This document shows positions 1 through 7,216 of a stretch of 11,260 nt of DNA, piece by piece (the stretch's first letter is position 1; the number at the start of each line of letters is the position of its first letter). The DNA is from Granulicella sp. (lineage in GTDB: Bacteria; Acidobacteriota; Terriglobia; Terriglobales; Acidobacteriaceae). Under the pieces are notes generated by a model, which saw only the letters and a program-made list of their open reading frames with translations, did not search any database and was not told where the DNA came from. The stretch covers positions 1-11,260 of the forward strand of contig PKWK01000083.1 in the NCBI GenBank assembly GCA_003133205.1, given 5' to 3'. Both the position numbers and the translations under genes were made by a program.

Positions 1-331
1 CAAATGCGATTGCCCTGCCAGCACCTGGGATCCCCCTTGACACCCTGCGTATAATTAAACTTAGGTAGAGACAGAATCCAGCAGCCTCAGGCTTGTGTCT
101 CCCCAAAGCTCCAAAGAAACCATAACTCCAGCGTTTTGAATATCTTGCAAATCATCTCCTTTGCTTTCAAGATCTTACAAATTTGATAGCCGGTAAGTGG
201 TTTGTTTGGAAGATCATGCACGAATCGATACCCAGGGGGGTACACCATGCCGACACCAATTCCCGCATCACTTCACCGCAACAGGATGCAACCAAGCTCC
301 ATCCCCCGCCGCATCCCACAGCGCGTGCCGA
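1..331. other. Intergenic region downstream of the glycosidase operon
   Basis: No convincing gene is seen here. The plus strand has a TTGACA (37-42) and a TATAAT (50-55) only 7 bp apart, too close to form one standard sigma-70 promoter. A nested hairpin follows: GAGACA (68-73) pairs with TGTCTC (96-101) around an inner AGCC/GGCT stem. Two near-identical 11-mers, ATCTTGCAAAT (142-152) and ATCTTACAAAT (172-182), are exactly 30 bp apart, and an AAGATCTT palindrome sits at 169-176. No hairpin followed by a T-run, which would mark an intrinsic terminator for the minus-strand operon, is evident. A short inverted repeat TACCC/GGGTA lies at 229-242. Confidence 0.5.
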
Positions 332-2836
332 TCAGAGAAACACAACGGAATAGCTCGCGCCTCGCCTCAGCGACGCCGAGACAGTTCCCTCCGCGTTCCG
401 AACCATCGGCACAAATCGCCGGCCATTTTGAATCGACGCAACCTTTTGGCCCGCAGGAACCGCCAGCCGAACTTCACCATCCTGCGAGGCTCGTAGCGTC
501 GCACTCGTCGCTCGGCCTGCCTTCCACTGGAGGTCGAGTTCAAGTCCGCCGCGAGCGCGCAGTCCACGGAAGCTGCCATTCGGCCACACTTTCGGCAGCG
601 CCGGCAACAACCGCACAACGCCCGCGTGCGATTGCAGCAACATCTCAACCAGACCGCTAGGCCCGCCAAGATTGCCATCAATCTGAAATGGCGAGTTCTC
701 CTTCAGCCCGCACACATCGAACAGATTATGCCGCGTCGACTGGCGAAATAGCTGTAGCACATTCTCGTAAGCAGCCTCGCCATCCTCCAGCCGCGCCATG
801 CAGTTGATAATCCATGACCGCGACCATCCGGTACTCCCACCGCCAGCCGCCAGTCGTTTGTCGAGCGTCACGCGCGCCGCCTTTGCCAGATCCGGAGTCC
901 CACGCAGCGTAATTAGATCGTCCGGATACAGCCCGAACAGATGCGAAATATGCCGATGCCCAGGCTCCTGATCGGCATAATCTTCCGGCCACTCCTGCAG
1001 CCGCCCATCGTGCGTAATGCGAAACGCCGGAAGCCTCGCCATCGCAGCCTTCGCCCGCGCAACCAACTCCGCATCCTCCGGCGGATTCCCCAGCAACTCC
1101 GAAGCCTTCACCAGTCGCGTCAGCACGGCCCGCGTAATCGAGGTGTCCATCGTCGGACCCATGCACAGGTTGAACGCCTTCCCATCCGCCAGCTTGTACT
1201 TGTTCTCCGGCGAACACGAAGGCCCGGTCACCAAATGCCCCGCATACGGCGTTCCCTCCGGAGCGACCGCCAGGTAGTCCAGCAGGAACATCGCATTCTC
1301 GCGCAGCAGCGGATAAGCCCGCGTCCGCAGAAATCCAATGTCGCCGCCGTACTCATAGTGAGCCCACGGATGCAGCGACATCCACGCCGCGCCCATCGCC
1401 CAGATCCCTCCGCCCAGCCCGTCGATCGGTCCGGAGTCGCCCCAGATGTCGGTGTTGTGGTGCACCACCATGCCCCGCGCGTTGTAATACTTCTTCGCCG
1501 TCACCGCACCAGGCCCGCGAGTCGCATCCTGCAGATCGAACATGGGCAAATGGCAGTCCGCCAGATTCGCGCGCTCCGCCAGCCAGTAGTTCATCTCCGT
1601 GTTGATGTTCACCGTGTACTTGCTGCCCCACGGCGGATCGACCGACTCGTTCCAAATCCCCTGCAGGTTCGCGGCCAGCGTCCCCGGCCTGCTGCTCGAG
1701 ATCAGCATGTAGCGCCCGAACTGAAAATAGATCGGCAGCAACCCAACATCCTCGCCGCCATCCTTGATGTGCTGCACCCGCTTGTCTGTCGGAACAGCCG
1801 CGTTCGCATCGTCGCCCAGCCGAATCTCCGCGCGGCGAAAGAGTCGCTGATGATCGGCCACATGTCGCGCCTTCAGCTCTTCGTATGTTTTCCCGCTGGC
1901 CGCACGAAGATTTCCATCTACCGCAGCCTGCATCGCACTAAGCCCCGCCGGATACCGATAGCTCGTCGCGCAGTCGATCAGCAGCGTCACCGCCGTCGCA
2001 CCCGCCACCGTCAACACACCCGCATCGCTCGTCACTGTGCCACCCTGCGCCAGCGCAAGCAGCTCGCAGTGGAAGCGAATCCCCACCGGATTCTCCTTCA
2101 CCGGCTGCCCCGGATTGTCGTTCACAGGAATAGCCTCGCCCGCGAGTACAAGCCGATCGGATCCCTCCGAGCTAGTCGTAAAGTGCGCCGGCCGATCCAT
2201 CCGCGCGGCGAAACTTATCTTTCCCGGCCCGTTCGCGCTCATCCGAACCACAATTACCTGGTCCGGCGCCGAGCTGAACACCTCCCGCACGTAGCTCGTG
2301 TCTTCATGCCGAAAGCGAGCCGTCGCAATCGCCGTGTCCAGATTCAACTCCAGCCGATAGTCCTCCACTTTTGCATCGTGCGTCAGACCGCTCGCCGCAA
2401 AGTCCAACCGCAGATCGCCGAGCGTCTGATAGCAAGGCATGCGCTGCGGAACCGAAAGCATATCGCTTGCCGCCAGCTTCTCAGCCTCAGCAACTTTCCC
2501 CGCAAACAGCAGCTCGCGAATCTTCGGAACCGCCTCGCCAGCACGAGGATTGTTCCGATCGCGCCGCTCGCCATCCCAGATCGACTCTTCGTTCAACTGC
2601 ACGCGATCAATCGCAGGATCACCGAACACCATCGCACCCAGCCGCCCATTGCCCACAGGCAGCGCATCCGGCCAGGTCGCCGCGGGCTGCGCAAAGTGCA
2701 GCATGTACCGCGAAGACTCTGCCGCCCCAGCGCTCGGCGCGCCCGCCCATCCGCGCCGCCCTGCCAGCGCCGTCGCAACGGCAGCCGCGCCGGTCAGAAA
2801 GCTCCTGCGGCTCACACGTCTGAACGAGATAGTCAT
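332..2836 (-). CDS. GH95-family alpha-L-fucosidase, Tat-exported
   Basis: Predicted to hydrolyse terminal alpha-L-fucose (typically alpha-1,2-linked; some GH95 members act on alpha-L-galactose) by an inverting mechanism outside the cytoplasm. Length is 834 aa from this start. A twin-arginine signal SRRSFL lies at residues 9-14, followed by an Ala-rich stretch. The N-terminal beta-sandwich (about 40-280) opens with [13 protein letters not shown]. The (alpha/alpha)6 barrel carries LQGIWNE, then [20 protein letters not shown] and FQIDGNLG. By analogy with the characterised bifidobacterial enzyme, N410 and N412 with D720 would activate water and E544 would be the general acid. The C-terminal [14 protein letters not shown] segment is also typical of the family. 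The ATG at 2836 is preferred because GAGGG (2844-2848) precedes it by 7 nt. An in-frame ATG at 2857 would overlap the GH79 stop by 4 bp but has a poor ribosome site. It is the last gene of the operon. Confidence 0.9.
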   Translation of the reverse strand: MTISFRRVSRRSFLTGAAAVATALAGRRGWAGAPSAGAAESSRYMLHFAQPAATWPDALPVGNGRLGAMVFGDPAIDRVQLNEESIWDGERRDRNNPRAGEAVPKIRELLFAGKVAEAEKLAASDMLSVPQRMPCYQTLGDLRLDFAASGLTHDAKVEDYRLELNLDTAIATARFRHEDTSYVREVFSSAPDQVIVVRMSANGPGKISFAARMDRPAHFTTSSEGSDRLVLAGEAIPVNDNPGQPVKENPVGIRFHCELLALAQGGTVTSDAGVLTVAGATAVTLLIDCATSYRYPAGLSAMQAAVDGNLRAASGKTYEELKARHVADHQRLFRRAEIRLGDDANAAVPTDKRVQHIKDGGEDVGLLPIYFQFGRYMLISSSRPGTLAANLQGIWNESVDPPWGSKYTVNINTEMNYWLAERANLADCHLPMFDLQDATRGPGAVTAKKYYNARGMVVHHNTDIWGDSGPIDGLGGGIWAMGAAWMSLHPWAHYEYGGDIGFLRTRAYPLLRENAMFLLDYLAVAPEGTPYAGHLVTGPSCSPENKYKLADGKAFNLCMGPTMDTSITRAVLTRLVKASELLGNPPEDAELVARAKAAMARLPAFRITHDGRLQEWPEDYADQEPGHRHISHLFGLYPDDLITLRGTPDLAKAARVTLDKRLAAGGGSTGWSRSWIINCMARLEDGEAAYENVLQLFRQSTRHNLFDVCGLKENSPFQIDGNLGGPSGLVEMLLQSHAGVVRLLPALPKVWPNGSFRGLRARGGLELDLQWKAGRATSATLRASQDGEVRLAVPAGQKVASIQNGRRFVPMVRNAEGTVSASLRRGASYSVVFL

Positions 2837-2843
2837 TACCGGT

Positions 2844-2848
2844 CCCTC
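2844..2848 (-). promoter_or_regulatory. Ribosome binding site for the GH95 gene
   Basis: GAGGG on the minus strand lies 7 nt before the ATG at 2836. It is much stronger than anything before the in-frame ATG at 2857, so it decides the start and leaves a compact Tat signal. Confidence 0.6.
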
Positions 2849-2853
2849 ATACT

Positions 2854-4239
2854 TCATATCTCATAACTCATCCCAGTATGGGCCTCAACCACGACGTTCC
2901 GCGAGCGCACCACGCGCACCTCGCCAAACGCCGTCCCTTCCTTGCTATCGAGAGCCGGACCACTCAACTTCATCGCCTTCTCGCCCGCACGCGAAGGCAG
3001 TTCGATACTCACCAGCACGTCGCCCTTATTAATAATCACAACCCGCCGCCGCCCGCCTTGCTCCAGCGCATACGCCGTAACATGCGCTCCCACTCCCGTG
3101 AGCGTCGAAGCCAGCAATCTCGCCCCCGCAAAGCTCTGACCAAACTGAATGCCAAAGTATTCCGGCCGCTTTGTAAATCCCGTCGAAGGAGCCCCCGCGA
3201 TCGGCGTATAGAATCCATTGCCGCCACTATGCAGATTCACCCCACTCCATCCCATCGCCGCAAATCGCAGCATCATATCCGCGCACCACAGTGCCGAAGC
3301 CAGCGTATCCGACACGCCCGGCTTCCCACCATCCCAGCACGAATTTCCCTCGCTCATCCTGAAAGGCAGCCCCGCCGCCTTGATCGCATCCGCAATTGCA
3401 GGAAGATTATGCTGATGCATCGTCGCCAACTTCGGGTCCGCTTCAAGCAACTGTTCCAACGTCGCATCCGGACTCCCCGCCGGCCCCATCGCATAGTAAT
3501 GCCCGGTCAGCAGAATCACATCCTTATGTTTCGGTGCCTCCTCCGCAAACGCCGTCAGATACGGAAGCTTGTTCGAAATATCCGGCCCTGCAAACTTAGC
3601 CCCCGGCGTAGCCGCAACGATCGCATCATGAAACTCATTCCACTCCTTCAAGTAATCCGCCGGCCCATAACTAGCCGGACGATAGCGGTTGCGAAACGAG
3701 TCCGGCTCATTGCCGATCTGGAACGCCACCAGCCGCGACCCGAGGATGCGATACGCCGCAGCAGCCTCAGTCGCAGCGTTCTCCTTCGTTCCCTGGCCCA
3801 GGTTCAGCCCATACAGGCAACTCCATCCCGTCGCATCGAGAAATCCCCGCAGATTCCTCAACGCCAGTGCCGTCGTCACGGTTCCATGTTTCACCGTCTT
3901 GCTCGTGTCCGGCCCAAACACCTCAAACGGCGGCGCACCCGTCGTGTCCGCGTCCGAGTAAGTCGTAAACTCGCTCGACCCGCCACCCAGTCGCAGATTT
4001 CCGCTTGGCGAAAGTCCACGAAACAACTCAATCAACTGCGTATTTGTACTCGCAAAGAATGCCGGATTCGCCAACTGCGCTGACTCATACGACAGCCCAG
4101 TAAAATCACGCGGAATCGTCGCGCCCACTTTGCTCGCGTCAATCTCCAACTTCGCACTCGCCGCACCTTGACCAAATCCGGGCAGGGAAGTCGCCACCCC
4201 CGCCGCAGCCAGCCTCGCAAGAAACCTCCTGCGATTCAT
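2854..4239 (-). CDS. GH79-family beta-glucuronidase-like glycoside hydrolase, Tat-exported
   Basis: Predicted retaining exo-hydrolase removing beta-linked glucuronic acid (or its 4-O-methyl form) from glycans outside the cytoplasm. The 461-aa product starts with a twin-arginine signal (NRRRFL, residues 2-7) and an Ala-rich hydrophobic stretch. The TIM barrel shows the clan-A pair: acid/base Glu178 in QIGNEPD and nucleophile Glu297 in RMSEGNS. Spacing and length fit the acidobacterial GH79 beta-glucuronidase described from Acidobacterium capsulatum. [11 protein letters not shown] near residue 85 and a C-terminal beta-sandwich (about 380-461) also fit. The ATG overlaps the TGA of the upstream glycosidase gene by 4 bp (ATGA), implying translational coupling. 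Its own stop overlaps a possible upstream start of the GH95 gene in the same way. The exact GH79 activity (glucuronidase or a relative) cannot be fixed from motifs alone. Confidence 0.85.
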   Translation of the reverse strand: MNRRRFLARLAAAGVATSLPGFGQGAASAKLEIDASKVGATIPRDFTGLSYESAQLANPAFFASTNTQLIELFRGLSPSGNLRLGGGSSEFTTYSDADTTGAPPFEVFGPDTSKTVKHGTVTTALALRNLRGFLDATGWSCLYGLNLGQGTKENAATEAAAAYRILGSRLVAFQIGNEPDSFRNRYRPASYGPADYLKEWNEFHDAIVAATPGAKFAGPDISNKLPYLTAFAEEAPKHKDVILLTGHYYAMGPAGSPDATLEQLLEADPKLATMHQHNLPAIADAIKAAGLPFRMSEGNSCWDGGKPGVSDTLASALWCADMMLRFAAMGWSGVNLHSGGNGFYTPIAGAPSTGFTKRPEYFGIQFGQSFAGARLLASTLTGVGAHVTAYALEQGGRRRVVIINKGDVLVSIELPSRAGEKAMKLSGPALDSKEGTAFGEVRVVRSRNVVVEAHTGMSYEI

Positions 4240-6677
4240 CGTGCGGTTCCCATAGCCGTGCCCTGCGCCAAAGTGAAGTCGAACGAGACACGATGCGATA
4301 GCGCACCCGCCGCAACAATTGCCTGCTGCCTGCCTGCAGAAAGCCTGATCGCGCTCATCGGGACCGCCCGCCCATCCATCTTCACCTCAGCAACCCGCGA
4401 CCCATCGGGCAGCGGCACATGCACAAACGTCTCAGTCGCCCGCGTCCCCGGATCGAAATCAAGGTGCAGCATCGTTGCCGAGGTCCGCGTCAACTTCAGC
4501 GACACCACTGTCCCCAGGGTCGTCGGCGTTCGCTCCAAGCTCACCACCTCGCCTACCTTGCCAATCCACTCCGCCGGCAACCCCGCCAGCAGATGCAGCG
4601 TAGCCTTGCTCTCCATCGTCGCCGGCGCATCGGTGCGCTCCTGCACCAGCATGTCGCGCAGCAGGTCCACCACGTTGGCGTTCCCCCACGCCTCCGGCAT
4701 ATCGCCCGTACCCTGCATATTCTGCCGATTGCTGTGCGGAGTGTCGCACGCCCGCTCCTTCGTCACATCCGTCAGAATCTCTTCCTTGAACACATTCGTC
4801 GTGTACGAGTGATTCAGCGCCGCCAACAGCATCGCCGTATTCTTCTTCACATCGTCCCGCAGCAGATACGTCTCGCTCATGTTCATCGATTCACCCGGCC
4901 AGATCCCCGCCGGCCCCGCCCACGCCACATTCGTCGGCAGTCCCTGCGACTCTTCGCCCTCCATCCGAGTCAGCAGTCCGCTCACCAGTGGATCGTTCGC
5001 GCTATACAGCCCCGTAGGCCAAATCGCCAGAAAAGTCTGGGAATACGCCGCATCCGGCCGCGTCGGTTGCGCCGGCAGATAGGGCACTGCAGCCTTCTCC
5101 AGCCCCACCGACCGATCCACCGACTCGCGAATCGCCGCCGTATACGCACTGTATTCCTTCTCCAACCAGGCTGCGTCCTCGGTCTTCCCCAACACCCGAG
5201 CCGCCTCCGCGCTCACCCTCACCCCATACGCCGCCAGAAAATTATGCGAGTAGGAATGCCCCTCCGGCAGTCCCGAATCCCCATACGACCACGGCAGCAG
5301 CCCATACCAGTAGGTCTTCTCACCCGGCTTCAACTCCGGCTCAATCTCCGCCCTGCACTTCGACCCGGTCATCATCCGCCGGATCGGCCGCGCCGCCGCT
5401 GGAATCCCTGCAACATTCTCGTACGTAGTCTCCTCCCGATGGTCCCGCACCCACTCCGACGACCGCAGCAGGAAAGGATACGCCCGCGCCAGCCACGCCT
5501 TGTCCCGCGTGTACAGGTAGTAGTCCCACACCGCCGCGGCATTCCCTCCAATGTTGTCCCACGCCGGCCACCCGCTGGTCGGCGGCCCATCCCACTCGCC
5601 ATCGTCGTTCATGATGTGGAACGCATGCTCCACCGACTCCCGCGCCGGCGCAAGATCACCCGCAACCTCCAGCGCCCGCGCCTGAAAATACTCCCCGCGC
5701 CCCCAATACTGCCGATACACATCCGGCCCATCCAGCGTCCACAGATCGCCCTTCGCGTCGTACTCCGTCAGAATCAGCACCCACGCAAGCGAAGAGTCGA
5801 AGAAATCATTCAGCACCTGGTCCGGATAATGAACCCGCGCCCCCCGAGCCCAGATCCCATTCCATTGCGCCACCGCCTTCGCCAGCAGAGCCTCGCCATT
5901 CAAATTGGACAGCTCAGAATTCCGCGCAGCGGACCACTCAAACGGCAGCTGCAGCCAGATCGTCCTCGACGCACCCGCCGCCACACTGGCCCGCAGCGCC
6001 AACGTCAGCCCACCATCCTCCCTCGACACGGTCGCCCCGCCCGCATCCGACACCAGCGCCACATCCTCGCCAGCCCCGGTCATCAACACATCGTTGACCA
6101 CATGCCCAGGCAGATTCCGTTCCTTCCCACTCAGCTTCAGCAAAACCTTCTGCGCTGTCGAGCCTTCATTCGTAAACACCAGCCGCACCACATCCAACCC
6201 TTTAGTGCCCGACGTCGCAGTCGGCAGCTTCGCCGGGTCCGCATCCGGATCCACCGAGAAGGCCAGTTCCTCCAGCCTTACCGTACCCGGCGAGCCTGTA
6301 AGCCTCGACACAATAAAGGGATAGCGCCCCTTGTACAGCGTCTGCGAATCCACCTTCAGCGCAATACTCCCACTATCCGCCTCAACAAACGGCTCAATCG
6401 CCAACGCCCCATCCATCTGGCTCGAAAACCCGATCGGCACATCCAGCGGCTTCCGCTTCAGCGACCACTGCGACCACCGCAGCGACCCATTCTTCTCCAC
6501 GGTCGTCTTATGCGACCCCATCGGCAGCCCGATCAAACTCTGCGCATCCGTGTTTGCATACCGGTGATCGATAGCCAACCGGTTGCCCGCGTCGCCGGCC
6601 TGCGCCCAAACCGCTTGTGGGGCCATGAGAAGGGAAGCAACACCGAGGACGACAAGACCGCGAAAGACTGGCTGCAA
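4236..6677 (-). CDS. Secreted six-hairpin glycosidase-like protein, family unassigned
   Basis: The 813-aa protein has a Sec signal peptide (hydrophobic core 8-20, cleavage after AVWA at 25 or two residues later). A beta-rich N-terminal region (about 35-255) leads into a helix-rich segment (about 265-680) full of Trp, Tyr and acidic motifs: TLDGPDVYRQYWGRGEY (315-330), NDDGEWDG (357-364), GWPAWDNIGG (369-378) and GIWPGESMNMSETY further on. The C-terminal part holds LLAGLPAEWIGKVGEV, similar in style to the LLPALP region of GH95 and related barrels. This supports an (alpha/alpha)6 six-hairpin glycosidase fold, but I cannot assign a CAZy family or catalytic residues. First gene of the operon, so it probably acts on the same glycan; an alpha-L-rhamnosidase-like role is one guess. 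The TTG start is well supported: AAGGTGAG lies 5 nt upstream, and the next Met is inside the signal peptide. Confidence 0.75.
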   Translation of the reverse strand: MQPVFRGLVVLGVASLLMAPQAVWAQAGDAGNRLAIDHRYANTDAQSLIGLPMGSHKTTVEKNGSLRWSQWSLKRKPLDVPIGFSSQMDGALAIEPFVEADSGSIALKVDSQTLYKGRYPFIVSRLTGSPGTVRLEELAFSVDPDADPAKLPTATSGTKGLDVVRLVFTNEGSTAQKVLLKLSGKERNLPGHVVNDVLMTGAGEDVALVSDAGGATVSREDGGLTLALRASVAAGASRTIWLQLPFEWSAARNSELSNLNGEALLAKAVAQWNGIWARGARVHYPDQVLNDFFDSSLAWVLILTEYDAKGDLWTLDGPDVYRQYWGRGEYFQARALEVAGDLAPARESVEHAFHIMNDDGEWDGPPTSGWPAWDNIGGNAAAVWDYYLYTRDKAWLARAYPFLLRSSEWVRDHREETTYENVAGIPAAARPIRRMMTGSKCRAEIEPELKPGEKTYWYGLLPWSYGDSGLPEGHSYSHNFLAAYGVRVSAEAARVLGKTEDAAWLEKEYSAYTAAIRESVDRSVGLEKAAVPYLPAQPTRPDAAYSQTFLAIWPTGLYSANDPLVSGLLTRMEGEESQGLPTNVAWAGPAGIWPGESMNMSETYLLRDDVKKNTAMLLAALNHSYTTNVFKEEILTDVTKERACDTPHSNRQNMQGTGDMPEAWGNANVVDLLRDMLVQERTDAPATMESKATLHLLAGLPAEWIGKVGEVVSLERTPTTLGTVVSLKLTRTSATMLHLDFDPGTRATETFVHVPLPDGSRVAEVKMDGRAVPMSAIRLSAGRQQAIVAAGALSHRVSFDFTLAQGTAMGTAR

Positions 6678-6682
6678 GGGAA

Positions 6683-6690
6683 CTCACCTT
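6683..6690 (-). promoter_or_regulatory. Ribosome binding site deciding a TTG start
   Basis: AAGGTGAG on the minus strand is 5 nt before TTG at 6677. No ATG or GTG gives a complete signal peptide, so this site supports a TTG start for the six-hairpin gene. Confidence 0.65.
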
Positions 6691-6844
6691 ATTTGGATCG
6701 ATTGATGGAGCCGAGGCGGTTCTACCCACCCGCCGCACAGCTCGATTGCACCGGAAGTCTATACGGAATTTTCAACTCAGTACAGTAGCTTCCACTCGCG
6801 ATCCGCGGCGGCCCCACAAGCCGTCATGCCGATCATTCTTGCGA

Positions 6845-6859
6845 GCGTGGCTGCCACGC
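6845..6859. repeat. 15-bp perfect inverted repeat
   Basis: GCGTGGC and GCCACGC flank a single central T. It lies about 170 bp upstream of the operon's first start codon and about 77 bp beyond the tRNA 3' end. It could be an operator for the glycosidase operon or a processing hairpin in the tRNA trailer; the sequence does not decide. Confidence 0.45.
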
Positions 6860-6935
6860 CGCACGCCTTCAAAAGGCTCCGTCTGACGAAGTCTCCATCG
6901 TGCAACCCGTATTTTCATTGGGAAGAAAAGTTGAA

Positions 6936-7023
6936 TGGCGGAGAGAGTGGGATTCGAACCCACGTTACCTTGCGGTAAACACGCTTTCCAAGCGTGCGCC
7001 TTCAGCCACTCGGCCATCTCTCC
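6936..7023 (-). tRNA. tRNA-Ser (anticodon GGA), CCA encoded
   Basis: An 88-nt serine tRNA reading UCC/UCU codons. The acceptor stem pairs GGAGAGA (7017-7023) with TCTCTCC (6940-6946); the discriminator is G, and a templated CCA sits at 6936-6938. The anticodon arm is CACGC-TTGGAAA-GCGTG, giving GGA. The long variable arm typical of class II tRNAs (GTTTACCGCAAGGTAAC) is present, as is a T arm with GGTTCGAATCC. The D arm has GGCCGAGTGGCTGAAGGC. All stems look intact, so it should be functional. Open frames crossing it on either strand are spurious. Confidence 0.97.
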
Positions 7024-7036
7024 GCGGTTTGGCGGA

Positions 7037-7057
7037 CTGTATGAATCTATCATACAG
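7037..7057. repeat. 8-bp inverted repeat just upstream of tRNA-Ser
   Basis: CTGTATGA (7037-7044) and TCATACAG (7050-7057) are perfect inverted repeats around a 5-nt loop, 13 bp beyond the tRNA 5' end. On the minus strand the repeat contains TATGAT (7049-7054), which would serve as a -10 element about 26 nt before the tRNA. No matching -35 is clear. It could be an operator over the tRNA promoter. Confidence 0.4.
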
Positions 7058-7119
7058 GTCAGTGCTGGGGCGGCTTTCCAACGGCTCTCCAGCGCTGGCA
7101 GGAACTCGACCGCCGGCGC

Positions 7120-7149
7120 TTGGGCGTAGCCCTTTCAGAGGTATATATT
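7120..7149 (+). promoter_or_regulatory. Candidate promoter for the sulfatase gene
   Basis: TTGGGC (7120-7125) is followed by TATATA (7142-7147, 16-bp spacer) or TATATT (7144-7149, 18-bp spacer), about 70 nt before the sulfatase start. A short GGGC-GTA-GCCC inverted repeat overlaps the -35. Judged by eye only. Confidence 0.3.
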
Positions 7150-7216
7150 TTCAAGCAACAATCAGGTCCATTTCCGGTTTCAGAAAGTGCTGCTCAGGTC
7201 ACATCAAGGTGATGCC

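Larger units (their letters stand above)
6678..6935. other. Leader between tRNA-Ser and the glycosidase operon
   Basis: Non-coding 258 bp that should hold the operon promoter, unless transcription reads through from the co-directional tRNA. On the minus strand a TATAGA (about 6759-6764) is a possible -10 element, but no good -35 lies 17 nt upstream, so I do not call a promoter. A perfect inverted repeat GCGTGGC-T-GCCACGC occupies 6845-6859. No T-run follows it, so it is not an obvious terminator for the tRNA. Confidence 0.4.

Noticed and set aside
229..242. TACCC/GGGTA hairpin as terminator for the glycosidase operon
   Set aside because: Only a 5-bp stem, about 90 bp past the stop, and no following T-run on the minus strand.
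247..660. Possible plus-strand gene from ATG 247 with AGGGGGG upstream
   Set aside because: The ribosome site is attractive, but the product is Arg/Pro/Ser-rich and most of it is antisense to the GH95 3' end.
941..2866. 641-codon plus-strand open frame antisense to the GH95 gene
   Set aside because: Arg/Pro/His-rich low-complexity product without domains; a shadow of a GC-rich gene whose reverse frame lacks stops.
2878..4083. 401-codon plus-strand open frame antisense to GH79
   Set aside because: Same Arg-rich shadow composition; the opposite strand encodes a protein with clear catalytic motifs.
4419..6788. 789-codon plus-strand open frame antisense to the six-hairpin gene
   Set aside because: Arg/His/Pro-rich with no recognisable domain; explained by codon bias of the real gene.
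6772..7053. 93-codon minus-strand frame and overlapping plus-strand frames (6900-7220)
   Set aside because: They run through a structurally complete tRNA-Ser gene, so they are not coding.
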